NCBI GenBank assembly: GCA_964393115.1
Contig: CAYMST010000183.1
Coordinates: 1 to 9,599, forward strand
Direction of reading: 5' to 3'
From: CAYMST01 sp964393115
GTDB taxonomy: Bacteria > Bacteroidota > Bacteroidia > Cytophagales > Cyclobacteriaceae
DNA: 9,599 bases
The notes beneath the pieces were generated by a model. That model was given only the letters and a program-made list of their open reading frames with translations, did not search any database and had not been told where the DNA came from. Below, in pieces: positions 6,709 to 9,599 of the stretch. Within the stretch, counting starts at the first letter, position 1, and each line of letters begins with the position of its first letter. Both the position numbers and the translations under genes were made by a program.

Positions 6709-7989
6709 TTAGTGAATAAAAAAGGAACATCCGATAAACTGAAATAGAGAATCAATTTCTTTTAAGGATGTTCTTTTATTTAGGCGTATATGCAGGGCAC
6801 TTAAAGTGTCCAACTGACTTAAGAGTGAGTCCGGTTTTTCGTAATAAATATTATTTTCCTTAGTGTAGACGGATGACGGTTTGTTTTCAAACGAACGTTG
6901 ACCTTTAGTTAAATAAAAAGAGTTGTCGTAGATCTTTAGTTTCTGACATTCTATTGGGTGTCCGCCGTGTGCATTTCGATTGGAACCAAAACTTATTGCA
7001 CAGCTTTTAGGATCGGAAATGATATTTTTTCTAACAGTTACTGCTGATGCCGCAGAGTATTTAGCGCTATCCCTATCACCAAAACCTAATTCGAGACCAT
7101 ACTTCCTTGGTCTGATGATAATATTTTCTGAAACATCATGGCCGTTCCCGTATACTCTTACCCCTCCCGAACCAAGCATAAAGTTGTTGGCGACCTTATT
7201 AAAATTACCGCGTCTAAGTGTTATATCTCCCTTACAATAGTATAGAATGTTTCTGGAGATTATATTTCTGGATGACTTAACACTAATAACCTCAGAACCA
7301 TCTCCTCGATAGCGATAAAAAAAGTTGTTTACAATGATAGATCTGTGTTCAAATATTGACGGTTTTTGACTGTTGCCAAGCTGGATTACTTCATTATCAT
7401 TTGCTGCTCTACCATTGCTTCTTTTTGGTCTAGGAATAATCAAAAACTTGTTTCTTTCGACTCGGTTTCTTTTGCTAGTTAATGGATCGAGTAGCCGGAT
7501 AGCTCTAGAGAGCGGATAATACCATGTATTATTTACAATAGTATTGTCCGATGACCCTTTGTTAACTACTAATACGCCACTATTACTACCTAAGGTGCCG
7601 CAAGAGTCAAAAAGATTATTTTTTATGGTGATATGTTGACCACCAATTATTTTCAAAGACGGTGTTGCTTTAATTTCTGAAAAAACGAATCCTTCTAATA
7701 CTAAATGCTTGCCCTTAATTACGACTCCATTTTTTAAATAAACCTGACCCGTATTTATCGCACGTATTACAATTGGCCTGTCAGAACTACCATAACCTTC
7801 AAGAATTAAGGTTTTTTGAATATCTACACTGTTAGTAACAAGAATCGTGTCTCCTGGTTTCGACGCTTTGACGGTATGGGCCAGTGAATTTTGTAAAATT
7901 CTTTTAGTGGGGAATTCATCTTTTGATCCTAAATTGATCATAGGGATCATAGAAAAAAAAAGAAATATAATGAGCCAGAACCTTTGCAT
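6709..7989 (-). CDS. secreted PL6-family polysaccharide lyase (alginate lyase/chondroitinase B-like)
   Basis: This 426-residue right-handed parallel beta-helix protein has a hydrophobic N-terminus (WLIIFLFFSMIPMINL, residues 5-20) that reads as a signal peptide without a lipobox Cys, so export to the periplasm or beyond is likely. PL6 hallmarks in order: KPGDTILV (44-51), SSDRPIVIRAINTGQVYLKNG, LVLEGFVF, NDNEVIQLGNS (197-207), GSEVISVKSS with K238, DITLRRGN with R259, and GSGGVRVYGNGHDVSEN. K238 and R259 are 21 residues apart, the same spacing as the catalytic Lys/Arg pair recalled for chondroitinase B (K250/R271) and the alginate lyase AlyGC (K220/R241). Alginate is the commoner PL6 substrate and fits the neighbouring algD; dermatan sulfate is the alternative. 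E233 matches one Ca2+-binding Glu, but the other position is G231. The protein is compact, with one helix domain and a short C-terminal tail whose last codons contain a terminator-like hairpin. It is convergent with the GT4 gene, 65 bases apart, so it needs its own promoter. Confidence 0.83.
   Translation of the reverse strand: MQRFWLIIFLFFSMIPMINLGSKDEFPTKRILQNSLAHTVKASKPGDTILVTNSVDIQKTLILEGYGSSDRPIVIRAINTGQVYLKNGVVIKGKHLVLEGFVFSEIKATPSLKIIGGQHITIKNNLFDSCGTLGSNSGVLVVNKGSSDNTIVNNTWYYPLSRAIRLLDPLTSKRNRVERNKFLIIPRPKRSNGRAANDNEVIQLGNSQKPSIFEHRSIIVNNFFYRYRGDGSEVISVKSSRNIISRNILYYCKGDITLRRGNFNKVANNFMLGSGGVRVYGNGHDVSENIIIRPRKYGLELGFGDRDSAKYSAASAVTVRKNIISDPKSCAISFGSNRNAHGGHPIECQKLKIYDNSFYLTKGQRSFENKPSSVYTKENNIYYEKPDSLLSQLDTLSALHIRLNKRTSLKEIDSLFQFIGCSFFIH
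6720..6777. terminator. candidate bidirectional terminator between convergent genes
   Basis: GAACATCC (6725-6732) pairs with GGATGTTC (6766-6773). On the plus strand the stem extends to about 12 pairs, AAAGGAACATCC against GGATGTTCTTTT, with one G-U. A second small stem, GAAAT (6741-6745) with ATTTC (6755-6759), closes most of the loop. The plus strand continues TTTTATT, and the minus strand reads CTTTTTTTATT after its own copy of the stem, so both directions have a T tract. It lies 80 bases past the GT4 stop and inside the last codons of the convergent PL6 gene. The long outer loop lowers confidence. Confidence 0.45.
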
Positions 7990-8096
7990 TTGACTTATAA
8001 ATCTAAGCTATTATGAGTTTTAAATTATTTATTAACTTTTATGAAAGAATTCTTATAAAATATCTAAGGATTAAAGGTACTTTTAACCAAAAAAAC

Positions 8097-8591
8097 ATGT
8101 CTAATATTGGTGGATTAAACTTTGATGCCCAAGATCGCTTGGCGATCTTAAATCTATTAAATGGAATTACTATTTTCTATGACAATTATGATGGAGGGTT
8201 GAAGGATTATATTAATTGCTATAGTGAGAATGGTGTTTTTATTTTAAAAATTCCAGGACAAGACCCTCAATATGCTTATAAGAACCCTCCTCCCGGTCAG
8301 CAAAGTATGGAGATTTTTTTTGGTACTAGAATAGCAAGTTTTATTAAAAACGGAATTCAAAACCGGCATAACTTCTCGAATACGGTGGTTTACGATCAAA
8401 CAAAGGAAACAGCATTGTGCAAATGCAACTTAATATTCGTGAAGAATCAAGAATTTACGGGTAAGGACGGAAGTCCTAATATTCCTTTGACTGTACTTAT
8501 GAGTGCACAATATGATATTACAGTAGTAAAAGTTGATAACATATGGAAAGTCAAAGAAATGGTGGCCAATGTTGATAACTTGTTCAGTTAG
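8097..8591 (+). CDS. SnoaL/NTF2-like domain protein
   Basis: From ATG 8097 the product is 164 residues, the size of a single SnoaL_4-type cone domain. Numbering from this start, the N-terminal helix is FDAQDRLAILNLL (9-21), followed by YDNYDGGLKDYINCYSENG, RHNFSNTVVYD with H91, then strands LCKCNLIFV and MSAQYDITVVKVD, and the closing WKVKEMVANVD. This matches the family pattern of D-x-x-A-I helix, acidic Y-x-x-D segment, histidine before the first long strand, and a C-terminal W-K-V strand. Members include polyketide cyclases, ketosteroid isomerase-like enzymes and non-enzymatic binding domains, so no reaction can be named. An in-frame ATG at 8013 would add 28 basic residues, but it lies only 23 bases from the divergent PL6 start. 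The 8097 start follows an A-rich stretch and leaves a 107-base gap for two promoters, so I prefer it. No signal peptide is clear with either start. It is convergent with the propeller gene, 9 bases apart. Confidence 0.72.
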   Translation: MSNIGGLNFDAQDRLAILNLLNGITIFYDNYDGGLKDYINCYSENGVFILKIPGQDPQYAYKNPPPGQQSMEIFFGTRIASFIKNGIQNRHNFSNTVVYDQTKETALCKCNLIFVKNQEFTGKDGSPNIPLTVLMSAQYDITVVKVDNIWKVKEMVANVDNLFS

Positions 8592-8600
8592 CAACTATTT

Positions 8601-9578
8601 CTAAGATGCCGGCGAAATGACATGTATTTGGTTATTTTCATAATCAGTTAAGTATAGATCATCTGCTACAGCCTGTAGTGAACAATACTCATCTATTGAA
8701 ACATTCGAAGGTGTGGTAATGGGGACCAATGTGTCTTTTTTGGCATAACTAAATAATTGAGCCTCCCCATTATCCGTTTTACAAAGAATCAAGAAAATGA
8801 CTTTTTCGAGGGTACCTCCAGGAAATCCGGACCTTACTTCGTAACCTTCGGGAAGGTCGATTTGTGAAAAACCTCCTTTTACATGATAATATAGGTTTGC
8901 TGCTTTGCCGTCTGTTAAAGCGATAATTACCGTGAAGCTCGCCAGTATCATCGAGCCTTCAAGTAGAAAACCTGATCCGATTCCATTATATTCTTCGAAT
9001 TCCGGTGAACGGTCACTAGCGTAGGAATAAGGGACCGCCAAATCCCGACATTCTGTTAAAGCCATATGTAGCCCCACATGAAATGGAGTTAAGTTATAAG
9101 GACAATAGAAAGCTGGTATCATCTTGTTAGAAGCCATTTCGAAAGATGTAGGCATTGCTACCGGCTCAAAATCACCTTTACTAAAGGAAAACAAATACCA
9201 ATTTTCATTTTTATCAGCTAAGGATAAATACAACGAATCGTTGTATTGCTGGAGGAAAGCTCCTTTTGGTATGGTATAACCTTCAGGTAGCCTGGTGGAG
9301 CGCCAATCGTTATTTTTATATAGAAATAACCTGAGGACATCTGTTGTTGTTCGCAGAGTTACAGCGAGAAAGTCTTTGAATTGGGTCATATTGCAGCCTT
9401 CTTCTGCGCTAACATTGGCAGGTAGTGCAATATTTTCCCACTTTCCTTTTATGTATTCAAAGATGCCATTAGAAAATTTGGCTACCAGATTGCTATTATA
9501 ATTACAAAGACTGAATCCTTTTAATATTTTGGAATTCTCGGGAAGAGAAATCGAAGTTGAGAATGAGTATTTTTCCAT
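8601..9578 (-). CDS. unrecognised protein of seven blade-like repeats (predicted beta-propeller)
   Basis: I do not recognise this 325-residue protein as a named family. It contains repeats of about 40-57 residues, each opening with a short turn motif: SLPENSKILKG (from 11), ALPANVSAEEG (51), RLPEGYTIPKG (96), AMPTSFEMAS (141), GIGSGFLLEG (199), DLPEGYEVRSG (241) and TTPSNVSIDEY (288). Each is followed by strand-like segments such as LAVTL, LYLSL, LFSFSKGDFEPV and LFSYAKK. Seven units of this size suggest a seven-bladed beta-propeller. The last unit is short (about 37 residues), and the first ten residues (MEKYSFSTSI) could supply its outer strand in the usual ring closure. The unit from 141 is the longest and least regular, with a loop rich in Pro, Tyr and charged residues. 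No signal peptide or membrane segment is seen, so it is probably cytoplasmic. The start ATG is at 9576-9578; only 21 bases of upstream sequence are in the window. Function is unknown; a binding or lectin-like role is speculation. Confidence 0.7.
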   Translation of the reverse strand: MEKYSFSTSISLPENSKILKGFSLCNYNSNLVAKFSNGIFEYIKGKWENIALPANVSAEEGCNMTQFKDFLAVTLRTTTDVLRLFLYKNNDWRSTRLPEGYTIPKGAFLQQYNDSLYLSLADKNENWYLFSFSKGDFEPVAMPTSFEMASNKMIPAFYCPYNLTPFHVGLHMALTECRDLAVPYSYASDRSPEFEEYNGIGSGFLLEGSMILASFTVIIALTDGKAANLYYHVKGGFSQIDLPEGYEVRSGFPGGTLEKVIFLILCKTDNGEAQLFSYAKKDTLVPITTPSNVSIDEYCSLQAVADDLYLTDYENNQIHVISPAS

Positions 9579-9599
9579 AAGATTAAACCAAAGAATAAC

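Noticed and set aside
6980..7240. Plus-strand ORF inside the PL6 gene, and similar antisense ORFs elsewhere (for example 2453-2722, 4980-5261, 6187-6525)
   Set aside because: They lie antisense to well-supported genes and encode low-complexity, unrecognisable sequence; they are shadows of the real frames.
6709..7989. Canonical polysaccharide utilisation locus around the PL6 lyase
   Set aside because: No SusC/SusD pair, sulfatase, other glycanase or hybrid sensor regulator is present in the window.
1..9599. CRISPR array, insertion sequence, tRNA/rRNA, phage or toxin-antitoxin elements
   Set aside because: No direct-repeat array, transposase motif, tRNA-like fold or related gene was seen in the sequence.

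Overview
The window looks like a chromosomal segment of a free-living, probably marine or aquatic Bacteroidota (Cytophagia/Flavobacteriia type). The reasons are AT-rich DNA, starts with little or no Shine-Dalgarno, a FISUMP-domain surface protein, and the pairing of a heparinase II/III-fold protein with a GT4 glycosyltransferase, which is typical of exopolysaccharide loci in that phylum. The assignment comes from gene content only; there is no rRNA or tRNA here.

Layout. (1) 1-1979, plus strand: the 3' part of a large modular surface protein, FISUMP - FN3-like - FN3-like - FISUMP - FN3-like, cut by the left edge. (2) 1980-2221: a 242-base non-coding gap with a weak possible terminator. (3) 2222-6643, plus strand: a tight three-gene operon with overlapping stop and start codons. 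It encodes a heparinase II/III-fold (alginate-lyase-like) protein, an AlgD-type GDP-mannose 6-dehydrogenase and a GT4 glycosyltransferase. (4) 6709-7989, minus strand: a secreted PL6 (alginate lyase/chondroitinase B) beta-helix enzyme, convergent with the operon across a hairpin that may terminate both directions. (5) 8097 (or 8013)-8591, plus strand: a SnoaL/NTF2-like protein divergent from the PL6 gene. (6) 8601-9578, minus strand: an unrecognised 325-residue protein made of seven blade-like repeats, convergent with the SnoaL-like gene across 9 bases.

How the genes may work together. AlgD makes GDP-mannuronic acid, the committed precursor of alginate-like polymers. The GT4 enzyme would add one sugar to a growing exopolysaccharide. 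Two different lyase folds known for uronic acid polymers flank algD: the heparinase-fold protein in the same operon and the exported PL6 enzyme next door. I infer a locus for making and trimming a mannuronate-containing exopolysaccharide. The alginate polymerase pair Alg8/Alg44 and the epimerase AlgG are absent from the window. No SusC/SusD pair is present, so this is not a canonical degradation locus. The last two genes have no evident link to polysaccharide metabolism.
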